Positions 52,179 to 61,805 of a stretch of 63,867 nt of DNA are shown here, piece after piece. Within the stretch, counting starts at the first letter, position 1; every line of letters starts with the position of its first letter. Source of the DNA: CAZIQY01 sp964541605 (lineage in GTDB: Bacteria > Desulfobacterota > Syntrophia > Syntrophales > UBA2185); NCBI GenBank assembly GCA_964541605.1, contig CAZIQY010000006.1, forward strand, positions 1 through 63,867, read 5' to 3'. Under the pieces are notes generated by a model. That model ran no database searches. It had not been told where the DNA came from and was given only the letters and a program-made list of their open reading frames with translations. The position numbers and the translations under genes were made by a program.

Positions 52179-54443
52179 CTAATCTTTTCCAAAAACCCTG
52201 GCGAAGGGATTGTTAAACGGGAGATTATCTTTTTTGATCTTTTCCAATGGTTTTTTGGGCACGTTTATGCCTGTCTTCTGTGGTTTTTTCCCCTCCACTA
52301 TATTCGAAGCATTCTTTTTCATGGACAGGGAAATCCGCCTGCGATCCAAATCAACGGAAAGGACGGTCACATCGACCTTCTGTTGAACTTTCACAACCCG
52401 ATGGGGATCTTTTACGAAATGGTCTGAAAGCTCACTGATATGGACCAGCCCGTCCTGGTGGACGCCGATATCCACAAAGGCCCCGAATGCGGCTACATTC
52501 GTCACGATTCCGGGCAGTTTCATTCCCGGCTCCAGATCTTCGAGTTTTTCAACACCGTCCGCAAATGAGAACGCTTCAAATTTTTCCCTGGGATCGCGGC
52601 CGGGCCTCGCCAGCTCATCGAGAATGTCTCTCAGGGTGGGTATTCCCGTTTTGTCCGTCACGTATCTTGCGATGTCTATTTTATCCCTGAGAGCCGCATC
52701 GCTCATCAAATCCGATACGCCGCATCCCATATCCGCCGCCATCGCCTGAACGACCGGATAACTTTCCGGATGAACCGCACTCGCATCGAGAGGATTATCC
52801 CCTCCCCGGATACGCAGGAACCCGGCGGACTGTTCAAACGCTTTCGGACCGAGCCTCGGCACTTTTTTAAGAATTCCCCGGGAAGAAAATGGCCCGTATT
52901 CATTTCTGTATTGAATGATATTCCGGGCAAGCTGATTACTCAAGCCGGAGACATAGGTGAGAAGCTGCGCGCTTGCCGAATTGATGTCCACGCCCACCGT
53001 GTTGACACAACTCATCACCACCTCGTCGAGGCTTCTCTTCAAAGCCCCCTGATCCACGTCATGCTGGTACTGCCCTACCCCGATGGACTTCGGCTCGACT
53101 TTGACAAGCTCTGCAAGCGGGTCCTGCAACCTTCTCCCGATGGATACGGCGCCTTTAACCGTCACGTCATGGTCGGGAAACTCTTCCCGGGCAAGTTTGG
53201 ATGCAGAATAAACAGACGCCCCGCTTTCGTTGACCATCACAATCTGGGCATTTTCAGACAGTCCGAGGTTTCTGATAAAAGTTTCCGTTTCGCGTCCGCC
53301 CGTTCCGTTCCCGACAGCGACGGCTTCAATTTTGAAAGAATTGCAGAGCTCCTGCACTTTTTTTGCTGATTCATTTCTGCCTGCTGCCGTTAAAAGGGGG
53401 TATATGGTTTCATTGTGCAGCAGCTTGCCCTGACGGTCAAGGCAGACGATCTTGCATCCTGTCCGCAAACCGGGATCGATCGCAAGAACGTTCTTGTGAC
53501 CAAGGGGAGACGCCAGCAGGAGCTGGCGGAGGTTGTCCGCAAATACCTTTATCGCTTCGATATCGGCAATTTTCTTGGCAGCCAGGCGAACTTCCGTTTC
53601 CATTGACGGCGCGAGAAGCCTGTCATAACTGTCCTTAACAGCCGTTCTGACCTGTTCTGAACAGGCATTATCACTTTTTACGAAAAGACGCTCCATAATG
53701 AACACGGCCTCGATATCCGGATGAGAGATCCGCAGTGTTAAAAAACCTTCATTCTCTCCGCGCCTCATGGCCAGAATCCGGTGTGAAGGGGCGGATGAGA
53801 CCGGCTCTTCCCAGTCATAATAGTCCTTGTATTTAATGCCTTCCTCTTCTTTGCTGCGGGTTGCCCTGCTTCGATACGTACCTTTTGAGAAAAAAAGATT
53901 CCGGATTTCGGAACGCGCCGCCTGATTTTCATTGACCCACTCGGCGATAATGTCCCTGGCGCCGGAAAGGGCGTCTTTCACGGATGTCACGCCGTTATCC
54001 GCATTGAGATAGGCCTGTGCTTCCGCTACCGGGTCTTTTTCAGACTCCTGCTGGAACAGCATGCGGGCCAGCGGTTCCAGTCCCCTTTCCTTCGCCACCG
54101 TGGCACGGGTGCGCCGTTTGGGTCGGAAAGGGAGGTAAATGTCCTCAAGGATGGTCATGGTTTCTGCCGAAAGAATCTTTTCTTTCAGCTCATCGCTCAA
54201 AATGTCCCTCTCATTCAGGGATTTGAGAACGGCTTCACGGCGTTTTTCCAGTTCTGAGAGTTGCTCCAGACGGTCGCGAATTTCTGTAACTGCAACTTCA
54301 TCGAGCAAACCTGTTACTTCTTTTCTGTAACGGGCAATAAAAGGAATGGTACATCCCTCCGCAAGCAGCTCCGCCGTTGCTGATATCTGCCTTAATCCGA
54401 CTCCGAGTTCTGCGGCTATCTTCGGATAAAACCTTTCACTCAT
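52179..54443 (-). CDS. tex: Transcription accessory protein Tex (S1 RNA-binding)
   Basis: A 754-residue Tex family protein. An N-terminal helical region is followed by a YqgF-like domain (LAIDPGLRTGCKIVCLD), helix-hairpin-helix motifs and a C-terminal S1 domain (GIVTNVAAFGAFVDIGVHQDGLVH). Typical length is about 770. The open frame starts at 54479, but GGGGGAA is best spaced for ATG 54443. Tex associates with nucleic acids and affects transcription. Divergent from the K+ channel gene. Confidence 0.92.
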   Translation of the reverse strand: MSERFYPKIAAELGVGLRQISATAELLAEGCTIPFIARYRKEVTGLLDEVAVTEIRDRLEQLSELEKRREAVLKSLNERDILSDELKEKILSAETMTILEDIYLPFRPKRRTRATVAKERGLEPLARMLFQQESEKDPVAEAQAYLNADNGVTSVKDALSGARDIIAEWVNENQAARSEIRNLFFSKGTYRSRATRSKEEEGIKYKDYYDWEEPVSSAPSHRILAMRRGENEGFLTLRISHPDIEAVFIMERLFVKSDNACSEQVRTAVKDSYDRLLAPSMETEVRLAAKKIADIEAIKVFADNLRQLLLASPLGHKNVLAIDPGLRTGCKIVCLDRQGKLLHNETIYPLLTAAGRNESAKKVQELCNSFKIEAVAVGNGTGGRETETFIRNLGLSENAQIVMVNESGASVYSASKLAREEFPDHDVTVKGAVSIGRRLQDPLAELVKVEPKSIGVGQYQHDVDQGALKRSLDEVVMSCVNTVGVDINSASAQLLTYVSGLSNQLARNIIQYRNEYGPFSSRGILKKVPRLGPKAFEQSAGFLRIRGGDNPLDASAVHPESYPVVQAMAADMGCGVSDLMSDAALRDKIDIARYVTDKTGIPTLRDILDELARPGRDPREKFEAFSFADGVEKLEDLEPGMKLPGIVTNVAAFGAFVDIGVHQDGLVHISELSDHFVKDPHRVVKVQQKVDVTVLSVDLDRRRISLSMKKNASNIVEGKKPQKTGINVPKKPLEKIKKDNLPFNNPFARVFGKD

Positions 54444-54655
54444 AATCTTCCCCCGCCCTTTAGATATGATTTTTGACATTACTGCGGGCTGCTCATTACC
54501 AGCAATTTCATATTAACGCAAGACAGCGTATCCCACAATGTCAAGTCCTTAACATCTATATATTAAGAATCATATTATAATTTATCCCTATCATTTGCTG
54601 TGATTTTTTAATATTATAATAAAAACAATCAGGATTACCTCAGCAGGAGGACTCT

Positions 54656-55657
54656 TTGGTACCGACAAAAAAACTCAAAATCGCTTTTCTTGGTTTGTTT
54701 GTCATATTTCTCATAGGCTCGCTCGGATACCACCTTATTGAAGGTTGGAGCATTACGGAATCACTTTATGCAACGGCGATAACCCTGTCAACAGTCGGCT
54801 ACGGCGATTTCTACCCTCACACAGAGGGGGGCAGATTTTTCACCGTTATTCTGATAATTTTTGGTGTCGGAACCATGTTCTACTCCGTCGTTCTTTTTGC
54901 AGAGACCATGGTTGAGACTCGCTTTAGAATGCTCATGGGGAGGGGTAAATTGGAAAAGATGATAAACAAAATGAACAACCATTATATCATCTGCGGGTGC
55001 GGCAGAATCGGTCATCTTATATGCAAGGAACTGACTGAAGAGAAGATCCCTTTTGTCGTCATCGATAACAATATCGAAGTTATTCAGAAAATAGAAGATG
55101 AAGGATTCGTCTATTACAAGGGAGATTCAACGCAGGATAAAACGCTCCTTGCAACAGGCATTAAAAGGGCAAAGGGCATCGTCTGCGTCCTTCCTTTGGA
55201 TGCACAGAACCTTTATATCATCCTGACGGCGAAAGAACTCAACCCCAATATCTATATCCTTTCCCGTTCCGAGGAGGAGGAATCGGAACATCGCCTTCTG
55301 CGTGCAGGTGCCGACCGCGTTATGTCACCCTATATCCTGGGAGGGATGAGAATGGCCATGGCCATTTTAAGGCCTGCCATGCTCGATTTTATCGAGATCA
55401 CAACAAGAAGACAGAGCCTCGAACTGAAAATGGAAGAAGTCGCCGTTTGCGACGGGTCTCCGATAGCCGGAAAATCTCTGGAAGAGTCGGAAATCCGACA
55501 CAGTTACGGCTTGATCATCGTCGCTGTCAAAAAAGACTCGGGAAAAATGATTTTCAACCCTATTGCTGCATATGTCATTGAAAGCGGCGACAAACTTATT
55601 GCCATGGGAGAAGATGAAAACATGATGCGATTTTCCCGGGCTTGCCTTGGTCAGTAA
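54656..55657 (+). CDS. Two-helix potassium channel with RCK (TrkA-N) domain
   Basis: A 333-residue protein. Residues 8-26 and about 60-82 are membrane helices flanking a pore loop with the K+ selectivity filter TVGYGD at 46-51. Residues 105-230 are an RCK/TrkA-N domain with the nucleotide-binding loop ICGCGRIGHLICKEL, and a TrkA-C-like domain ends the chain. This is the MthK-like architecture; ligands (NAD or Ca2+) gate such channels. TTG 54656 follows AGGAGG (54645-54650). Confidence 0.92.
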   Translation: MVPTKKLKIAFLGLFVIFLIGSLGYHLIEGWSITESLYATAITLSTVGYGDFYPHTEGGRFFTVILIIFGVGTMFYSVVLFAETMVETRFRMLMGRGKLEKMINKMNNHYIICGCGRIGHLICKELTEEKIPFVVIDNNIEVIQKIEDEGFVYYKGDSTQDKTLLATGIKRAKGIVCVLPLDAQNLYIILTAKELNPNIYILSRSEEEESEHRLLRAGADRVMSPYILGGMRMAMAILRPAMLDFIEITTRRQSLELKMEEVAVCDGSPIAGKSLEESEIRHSYGLIIVAVKKDSGKMIFNPIAAYVIESGDKLIAMGEDENMMRFSRACLGQ

Positions 55658-55734
55658 CCGGATTCCTGCCTACTTCAAATAAACCGTTCTGAGCTGTTCG
55701 GCAGGCTTTTTTGAAAACGGCTTAAAAAAAATGA

Positions 55735-55762
55735 TTGACATGGTCTTCATCCTCTGTTAATT
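55735..55762 (+). promoter_or_regulatory. Probable trp operon promoter
   Basis: TTGACA at 55735-55740 is followed 16 bp later by TTAATT (55757-55762), a weaker -10 box. Transcription would begin near 55770, about 29 nt before the leader peptide start. The -10 match is weak, so assignment is moderate. No clear TrpR-type operator palindrome was seen. Confidence 0.5.
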
Positions 55763-55798
55763 GAGTCATCACAATTTGAATGTGTGCGTGATGGTGTG

Positions 55799-55870
55799 AT
55801 GAAAAGATTATTAAATTCTTATTTAAACTGGTGGTGGCAGAATCCAATGGAGGGGTTTGACCACCGCTGA
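55799..55870 (+). CDS. trpL: trp operon leader peptide
   Basis: A 23-codon frame with three consecutive Trp codons (TGG at codons 11-13, 55829-55837), ending TGA at 55868-55870. Tandem Trp codons in a short leader directly followed by a terminator hairpin are the mark of ribosome-mediated attenuation: a ribosome stalled at these codons for lack of charged tRNA-Trp would prevent terminator formation. The ATG has no strong ribosome-binding site. GGTGG around 55828-55837 can pair with CCACC at 55861-55865, the pause or anti-antiterminator pairing. Confidence 0.88.
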   Translation: MKRLLNSYLNWWWQNPMEGFDHR

Positions 55871-55890
55871 TTTTATGTAACGTAAAGCAC

Positions 55891-55929
55891 AAGCCGTGGA
55901 GAACCTCTTGACCTCCGCGGCTTTTTTAT
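55891..55929 (+). terminator. trp attenuator (terminator 1)
   Basis: AAGCCGTGGAG (55891-55901) pairs with CTCCGCGGCTT (55913-55923) with one wobble, followed by TTTTTATTTT. The hairpin lies directly after the leader peptide. An alternative pairing of AGGGGTT (about 55850-55856) with AACCTCT (55902-55908) would form an antiterminator and disrupt it; that is inferred from the sequence. Confidence 0.85.
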
Positions 55930-55942
55930 TTTCTGTAGGTAT

Positions 55943-55974
55943 AAAAGGCCGTGATGATTCGCGGCCTTTTTTTA
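55943..55974 (+). terminator. Second terminator in the trp leader
   Basis: AAAAGGCCGTGA (55943-55954), TGAT loop, TCGCGGCCTTTT (55959-55970): 12 pairs with one wobble, followed by TTTATTT. It is as strong as the attenuator and lies 20 nt downstream, 60 bases before trpE. Its role may be a second checkpoint; no second leader peptide is visible between the two. Confidence 0.75.
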
Positions 55975-56033
55975 TTTCTCAGTGCACGGATTCCAGGCTC
56001 ATCGGGAATCGCAATAAAAAGGAGTCATCATTC

Positions 56034-57530
56034 ATGTATTATCCTGATTTTGATACGTTTAAGAAACTGACACAAAAGGGCAATCTCATTCCGGTCTATA
56101 AAGAGATCCTGGCCGATATGGAGACTCCGGTTTCCGCTTTGATGAAACTTGCTTCAAGCGATCACGTCTTTCTGCTGGAAAGCGTCGAAGGCGGCGAAAA
56201 GTGGGGACGCTACACTTTTCTTGGATCCGAACCGGCGATGATATTCAAAGTCCGGAATGATGATGTTCTGATTCAGAAAGACAAAGACGTCCAGTGTTAC
56301 AAGCACAACGGAAACCCCATGAAGTTCCTGAAGCAGCTGTTACACAAGTACCGCCCCGTGGCCGTGGAGGGTTTACCAAGATTTTACGGAGGCGCAGTGG
56401 GATTCCTCGGCTATGACATGGTGCGCTTTTTCGAAAAGGTCACCATATCGAGCCATGATGATCTTAAGACGGATGATGCCGTTTTCCTGATAACCGATAC
56501 GTTGGTTGTCTTTGACAATGTGAAACATACCATCAAAGTCGTTTCATGTGCCTCTACCGAAGAACATATCGAACATGAGACGGTTTATAACAATACCATT
56601 CAGAAGATAGATGGAATCATTAAGACATTAAAAGAGCCGCACCGAAAACAAGAACAGCAGCAGCATGCAGATAAAACATTCAAACATCACTCCAACATGA
56701 CCCCTGAAGCCTTCGGAGACATGGTAAAACAGGCCAAGGAATACATCATGGCCGGCGATATTATCCAGGCCGTTCTTTCTCAGCGGTTTCACGTAAAAAA
56801 CGGATTGAATCCGCTTGATCTTTACAGGGCGCTCCGTTTTGTAAACCCATCCCCCTATCTTTTTTTCCTGAAGATTGAAGACATGTTTCTTATCGGTTCG
56901 TCTCCCGAAGTCATGGTGCGTCTTGAAGAGGGAGTCGCCGAGTTGAGACCTATAGCAGGAACAAGAAGGCGGGGCAGGAACGAACAGGAAGACAGGCGCA
57001 TGGCCGATGAACTTCTCAAGGATCCGAAGGAGAGGGCGGAACATGTCATGCTGGTCGATCTGGGAAGAAATGATCTGGGTAGAATTGCGCAAATCGGCAC
57101 CGTTCAGGTCAATCAACTAATGGTCGTAGAGAGATATTCTCATGTCATGCACCTGGTGTCCAATATTCAGGCACAACTGTCCCCCGGTAAGGACTGTTTT
57201 GATGTCCTGAAAGCAAGCTTCCCTGCCGGAACACTGAGCGGCGCACCAAAAGTAAGGGCGATGGAGATCATTGATGAACTGGAACCTACCCGGCGAGGCC
57301 CATATGGAGGCGCCGTAGGATATTTCAGCTACTCCGGAAATATGGACCTGTGCATCACCATCAGAACAATGCTTGTCAAAAATGAAAAGATATTTATACA
57401 GGTGGGGGCCGGCATCGTGGCGGATTCAAACCCTGACCGTGAATATCAGGAAACGCTCAACAAGGTTGAGGGCATGATGCAGGCCATACGGCTTGCCACC
57501 TCCGGCTTTGAAATGACAAAAAAACCCTGA
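56034..57530 (+). CDS. trpE: Anthranilate synthase component I
   Basis: A 498-residue chorismate-utilising enzyme making anthranilate with TrpG. The N-terminal tryptophan feedback motif LLES is present (VFLLESVEGG). The catalytic C-terminal part has AGDIIQAVLSQRF, PIAGTRRRG, FPAGTLSGAPKVRAMEI and EPTRRGPYGGAVGYFSYSG. The open frame extends upstream through the leader terminators to 55896, but AAGGAG (56019-56024) before ATG 56034 fixes the start. First structural gene of the operon. Confidence 0.97.
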   Translation: MYYPDFDTFKKLTQKGNLIPVYKEILADMETPVSALMKLASSDHVFLLESVEGGEKWGRYTFLGSEPAMIFKVRNDDVLIQKDKDVQCYKHNGNPMKFLKQLLHKYRPVAVEGLPRFYGGAVGFLGYDMVRFFEKVTISSHDDLKTDDAVFLITDTLVVFDNVKHTIKVVSCASTEEHIEHETVYNNTIQKIDGIIKTLKEPHRKQEQQQHADKTFKHHSNMTPEAFGDMVKQAKEYIMAGDIIQAVLSQRFHVKNGLNPLDLYRALRFVNPSPYLFFLKIEDMFLIGSSPEVMVRLEEGVAELRPIAGTRRRGRNEQEDRRMADELLKDPKERAEHVMLVDLGRNDLGRIAQIGTVQVNQLMVVERYSHVMHLVSNIQAQLSPGKDCFDVLKASFPAGTLSGAPKVRAMEIIDELEPTRRGPYGGAVGYFSYSGNMDLCITIRTMLVKNEKIFIQVGAGIVADSNPDREYQETLNKVEGMMQAIRLATSGFEMTKKP

Positions 57531-57541
57531 AGGAGAATGAA

Positions 57542-58129
57542 ATGATTTTAATGATCGATAATTATGATTCCTTTACATATAACCTGGTGCAGTATCTGGG
57601 GCAGTTCGGTCGCGAGGTCATGGTTCGAAGGAACGATGAAATTGCCCTTGACGAGATCAATGATCTGCGGCCGGAAGCCTTGTTTCTATCACCCGGCCCC
57701 TGTTCACCGAAAGAAGCGGGGGTCACCGTGGATGTCATCAGAACATTTTACCGGACAGTACCCGTCATGGGGGTATGCCTGGGACATCAAGCCATCGGGT
57801 ACGCCTTTGGCGGTAATGTCGTCAGGGCTGACAGACTCATGCACGGGAAGACGTCTCCCATCCATAACGACGGGAAGACAATATTCAAGGGACTTCCCAA
57901 TCCTTTCACAGCAGGCCGGTATCATTCACTTATCGTGGAAAAAAAATCTCTGCCCGATTGTCTGGAAATCAGCGCCGAGACGGTTGAGGGTGAAATCATG
58001 GGGATCCGGCACAGGCAATATCCGGTGGAAGGGATACAGTTTCATCCCGAATCAATCCTGACACCGAACGGTAAACGCATTATTAAAAACTTTCTGGATA
58101 TCATCGGGGAAAAGGAGCAGACACAATGA
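57542..58129 (+). CDS. trpG: Anthranilate synthase component II (glutamine amidotransferase)
   Basis: A 195-residue class I glutamine amidotransferase. The nucleophile Cys is in GVCLGHQAIGYAF and the His-Glu pair is in GIQFHPES. It supplies ammonia to TrpE. It is not fused to trpD, unlike in enterobacteria. It overlaps trpD by 4 bp and is 11 bp after trpE. Confidence 0.96.
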   Translation: MILMIDNYDSFTYNLVQYLGQFGREVMVRRNDEIALDEINDLRPEALFLSPGPCSPKEAGVTVDVIRTFYRTVPVMGVCLGHQAIGYAFGGNVVRADRLMHGKTSPIHNDGKTIFKGLPNPFTAGRYHSLIVEKKSLPDCLEISAETVEGEIMGIRHRQYPVEGIQFHPESILTPNGKRIIKNFLDIIGEKEQTQ

Positions 58130-59136
58130 TTAAAGAAGCAATTTATAAAACAGCAAATCATATTGACCTTGGAGAATCTGAAATGATGGTGGTCATGGAT
58201 GATGTGATGGAAGGAAAAACAACGCCTGCCCAGATCGCTTCTTTCATGACCGCACTCAGAATGAAGGGCGAGACAGTCGACGAGGTGACGGGCGCCGCGA
58301 AAATCATGAGAAAAAAGGCAGCCCGGATTGACGCCCAGTCTTCCATCATCGTTGATACATGCGGTACGGGGGGGGACGGGAAAAATACGTTCAATATCTC
58401 CACGACCGCTGCGTTCGTCGTTGCGGCAGCGGGCATTACGGTGGCAAAACACGGTAATCGTGCCGTATCGAGCAGTTGCGGAAGCGCCGACGTTCTGGAA
58501 GCGCTGGGAGTGAACATAAGCGCCTCACATGATGTCGTGGAGGAATGTATTCAGCAGATCGGCATCGGATTTCTTTTCGCACCCAATCTTCACGGCGCCA
58601 TGAAGTACGCTATCGGCCCTCGAAGGGAAATAGGAATCAGGACCATTTTCAACATGCTGGGGCCTCTGACAAATCCGGCCGGCGCAACATCACAACTCAT
58701 CGGCGTCTACGATCAGAAACTGACGGAAATGTTTGCTTCCGTCCTTAAAAATCTTGGAACCAGAAGGGCTTTTGTGGTCCACGGCTCAAACGGTCTTGAT
58801 GAAGCAACCGTCGCGGGTGAAACGCGGGTGTCTGAATTGAAAGACGGTCTTATTACTACTTACAATCTAAATGCCGTCGATTTCTTTAATGAAACCTATG
58901 CCGGAGAATCTATTTTAGGCGGCGACGCAACGCTAAATGCACAGATAACGAAAAACGTTCTTACCGGTGAAGACGGAGCTTGCCGGAAGATCGTCCTCCT
59001 CAATGCCGCCCTGGCCATCGTGGCAGGTGAAAAAGCTGCAAATATAAGAGAAGGCATCTTAATTGCGGAAGAATGTATCGACAGCGGCAGGGCGATAAAA
59101 AAACTCCAGTCATTGATTGAACTGAGCAACAGTTGA
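58126..59136 (+). CDS. trpD: Anthranilate phosphoribosyltransferase
   Basis: A 336-residue enzyme joining anthranilate to PRPP. The PRPP/Mg region has DTCGTGGDGKNTFNIST, followed by KHGNRAVSSSCGSADVLEALG and GPLTNPAGATSQLIGVY. Length and motifs are standard. The start overlaps the trpG stop (ATGA), coupling translation. Confidence 0.97.
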   Translation: MIKEAIYKTANHIDLGESEMMVVMDDVMEGKTTPAQIASFMTALRMKGETVDEVTGAAKIMRKKAARIDAQSSIIVDTCGTGGDGKNTFNISTTAAFVVAAAGITVAKHGNRAVSSSCGSADVLEALGVNISASHDVVEECIQQIGIGFLFAPNLHGAMKYAIGPRREIGIRTIFNMLGPLTNPAGATSQLIGVYDQKLTEMFASVLKNLGTRRAFVVHGSNGLDEATVAGETRVSELKDGLITTYNLNAVDFFNETYAGESILGGDATLNAQITKNVLTGEDGACRKIVLLNAALAIVAGEKAANIREGILIAEECIDSGRAIKKLQSLIELSNS

Positions 59137-59146
59137 TTTTTCGAAT

Positions 59147-59926
59147 ATGTTTATAAATAAAATTATATCCACAAAAAAGGAAGAAGTCCGCCACTTAAAG
59201 CGCATAAAACCTCTGGCCGAGCTTCAGGAAATTATCCGGGATCTGCCCCGTCCCGGAAATTTCGCAGCAGCCATTATGGGTCAACGTACTGCCATCATTG
59301 CGGAAATAAAGAGACGCTCTCCGTCAAAAGGGATTCTTAGAGATGACTTTGACCATATACGGATCGCGTCTGTTTACCAGGAATCCGGTGCAGCGGCAAT
59401 CTCCGTCCTGACGGATGAGAAATATTTTGGTGGAGACAAAACATTCCTCAGTGACATCAAAAAGATCTCTCATCTTCCTCTTTTGCGGAAGGACTTCATC
59501 GTCGATTCCTATCAAATCTACGAAGCGAGAGCCATGGAAAGCGATGCATTGCTCCTCATCGCAGGAATTTTAAAAGAGGAAGAGCTAAGGGAGTTTGTCG
59601 GATTGACCGAATCGCTTGGACTGTTTCCGCTCGTGGAAGTTCATTCACGGACAGAACTTGACAAAGCGCTTGCCGCGGATGCTGTCATGATCGGCATAAA
59701 CAACCGTGATCTGAAAACATTCAATACGGATCTGAGTGTTTCTTTGAATCTTGCTCCCCATGTCCCCCCTGAAAAAATGCTGATCAGCGAAAGCGGCATC
59801 CATACCAGGAACGATGTTGAATTATTGCAGAATGCCGGTATTCATGCCTTTTTGATTGGAGAGACGTTGATGCGAGCCGACGATGTTGGAAAGAAAATGA
59901 AAGAACTTCTTGGCGGGAATACATAG
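59147..59926 (+). CDS. trpC: Indole-3-glycerol phosphate synthase
   Basis: A 259-residue TIM barrel closing the indole ring. Catalytic and binding motifs include IAEIKRRSPSKG, VLTDEKYFGG, LLRKDFIVDSYQIYEARAM and INNRDLKTF. It is a single-function protein, since trpF is a separate gene here. GATTTTTCGAAT before the ATG gives only a weak ribosome-binding site. Confidence 0.96.
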   Translation: MFINKIISTKKEEVRHLKRIKPLAELQEIIRDLPRPGNFAAAIMGQRTAIIAEIKRRSPSKGILRDDFDHIRIASVYQESGAAAISVLTDEKYFGGDKTFLSDIKKISHLPLLRKDFIVDSYQIYEARAMESDALLLIAGILKEEELREFVGLTESLGLFPLVEVHSRTELDKALAADAVMIGINNRDLKTFNTDLSVSLNLAPHVPPEKMLISESGIHTRNDVELLQNAGIHAFLIGETLMRADDVGKKMKELLGGNT

Positions 59927-59927
59927 C

Positions 59928-60590
59928 ATGGAAATAAAGATCTGCGGGATCACCAATCTGGAAGACGCTCTTCATGCCTGTGAATCAGGGGCTGATGCCG
60001 TAGGTTTTATCTTTTATCGGAAAAGCCCCAGGTATATTGAGCCGCGCACATCCAGGGACATTATCAAAGAACTTCCACGGCATATATCCAGGGTCGGAGT
60101 ATTCGTGAATCATAATCCAAGTGAAGTGAAGGATATTTTTTCGCTGTGCGGACTAAGCATGATCCAGCTTCACGGCGATGAGTCGCCCGAATATTGTTTT
60201 CAGTTTCCCGCATCCACACTGATCAAGGCCGTATCACCGAAGTCTGAAAGCTCACTCGATACTCTGGAACGCTACCCCGTTAAAGCCATCCTCGTGGACT
60301 CGCGCATTCACGGAAAATATGGTGGAACGGGGAAAGAATGTGACTGGAATCTCGCTATCAGGGTAAAGACAGTTCACCCTCTGATCCTTGCGGGAGGGTT
60401 GACTGACGCTAATATCCGGAAAGCAATCAAAGTGGTGTTACCCCATGCCGTTGATCTGAACAGCGGTGTGGAACATTCTACGGGGAAGAAAGATCCGCTA
60501 AAGGTGAAAAACATCATTCAAATGATACGAGAGATCGACAAATACCCTTTAAAAGATGCTGACAAAAGCGATCTGAAAATTTTTACGTGA
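59928..60590 (+). CDS. trpF: Phosphoribosylanthranilate isomerase
   Basis: A 220-residue TIM-barrel enzyme with KICGITNLEDALHACESGAD (active-site Cys), an IQLHGDESPEYC segment, LVDSRIHGKYGGTGKECDW and LAGGLTDANI. The frame reaches TTG 59910 inside trpC, but ATG 59928, 2 bases after the trpC stop, with a GGCGGGA ribosome-binding site, is used. Confidence 0.95.
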   Translation: MEIKICGITNLEDALHACESGADAVGFIFYRKSPRYIEPRTSRDIIKELPRHISRVGVFVNHNPSEVKDIFSLCGLSMIQLHGDESPEYCFQFPASTLIKAVSPKSESSLDTLERYPVKAILVDSRIHGKYGGTGKECDWNLAIRVKTVHPLILAGGLTDANIRKAIKVVLPHAVDLNSGVEHSTGKKDPLKVKNIIQMIREIDKYPLKDADKSDLKIFT

Positions 60591-60608
60591 ACACTTTAAG
60601 GAGAAAGT

Positions 60609-61805
60609 ATGCAGCAAATGTCAACAGTAAAGACAGGGCACTTTGGAATATTCGGCGGACGGTATGTTGCCGAGACCCTTATGCCTGCACTGACTGAACT
60701 CGAAATGGTCTACAAGAAAGTCAGCAGGGAAAAAGCCTTCAAAGAAGAGTTTACGCGTTATCTGAAAGACTATGCAGGAAGGGAAACGCCCCTTTATTAC
60801 GCCGGACATCTTACCGAAGAGCTTGGAGGCGCCAGGATATATCTTAAGCGTGAAGATCTCAATCATACCGGTTCACATAAGATTAACAACACTCTGGGGC
60901 AGGCCCTGCTGGCTGTACGGATGGGGAAAAAGAGGGTCATCGCAGAAACGGGGGCCGGGCAGCACGGTGTCGCCACGGCAACCGTCGCCGCTCTTTTCGG
61001 CATGGAATGTCAGATTTTTATGGGTGAAGAGGATATCAGGAGGCAGGCGCCCAATGTGTTCAGAATGAAGATTCTGGGTGCCGAAGTTGTGCCTGTAGCC
61101 TCCGGAACCGCTACGTTGAAGGATGCCATGAATGAGGCCATGCGACAGTGGGTATCGCGGGTCAGAGACACATTTTATGTTATCGGAACTACTGCGGGAC
61201 CCCATCCCTACCCTACGATGGTGAGAAACTTTCAGAGTGTCATCGGTAAAGAAACGAAAAAGCAGATATTAAAGCAGGCAGGGCGGCTTCCCGACTGCCT
61301 GATCGCCTGTGTAGGCGGAGGCAGCAACGCCATGGGACTTTTTTATCCATTCAGGGATGCCAAGACCGTCAGAATGATCGGAGTCGAGGCGGCCGGAAAG
61401 GGAATCAAGACCGGCGAACACGCAGCCAGTATATCGGCGGGGCGTGTCGGCATCCTTCATGGAAACAAGACCTATCTTCTCCAAGACAAAAACGGCCAGG
61501 TGTATGACGCCTACTCTATCGCCGCCGGCCTCGATTATCCGGGTGTCGGTCCCGAACACAGCCATTTTAAAGATTCGGGCAGAGCGCATTACGTCAGTAT
61601 CGAGGATGAAGAGGCGATACAAGCCTTTATGCTCCTGTCTAAATGCGAAGGTATCATTCCCGCCATGGAGAGCGCCCACGCCGTGGCATATGCCATGAAG
61701 CTGGCCCCTACCCTGAAACGTGACGACATCATCGTGGTTAACCTTTCAGGAAGAGGAGACAAGGACGCAGAAACCATGATTCATAGAATGGAGATTCATC
61801 AATGA
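60609..61805 (+). CDS. trpB: Tryptophan synthase beta subunit
   Basis: A 398-residue PLP enzyme condensing indole with serine. PLP lysine in LNHTGSHKINNTLGQALL, the E-rich AETGAGQHGVATATVAAL region and the GGGSNAMGLFYPF phosphate loop are present. This is the standard TrpB1 type that pairs with TrpA. AAGGAG precedes the ATG, and the stop overlaps trpA by 4 bp. Confidence 0.97.
   Translation: MQQMSTVKTGHFGIFGGRYVAETLMPALTELEMVYKKVSREKAFKEEFTRYLKDYAGRETPLYYAGHLTEELGGARIYLKREDLNHTGSHKINNTLGQALLAVRMGKKRVIAETGAGQHGVATATVAALFGMECQIFMGEEDIRRQAPNVFRMKILGAEVVPVASGTATLKDAMNEAMRQWVSRVRDTFYVIGTTAGPHPYPTMVRNFQSVIGKETKKQILKQAGRLPDCLIACVGGGSNAMGLFYPFRDAKTVRMIGVEAAGKGIKTGEHAASISAGRVGILHGNKTYLLQDKNGQVYDAYSIAAGLDYPGVGPEHSHFKDSGRAHYVSIEDEEAIQAFMLLSKCEGIIPAMESAHAVAYAMKLAPTLKRDDIIVVNLSGRGDKDAETMIHRMEIHQ

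Noticed and set aside
55896..56033. N-terminal extension of trpE
   Set aside because: It reads through both leader terminators. AAGGAG before ATG 56034 and family length show the true start.
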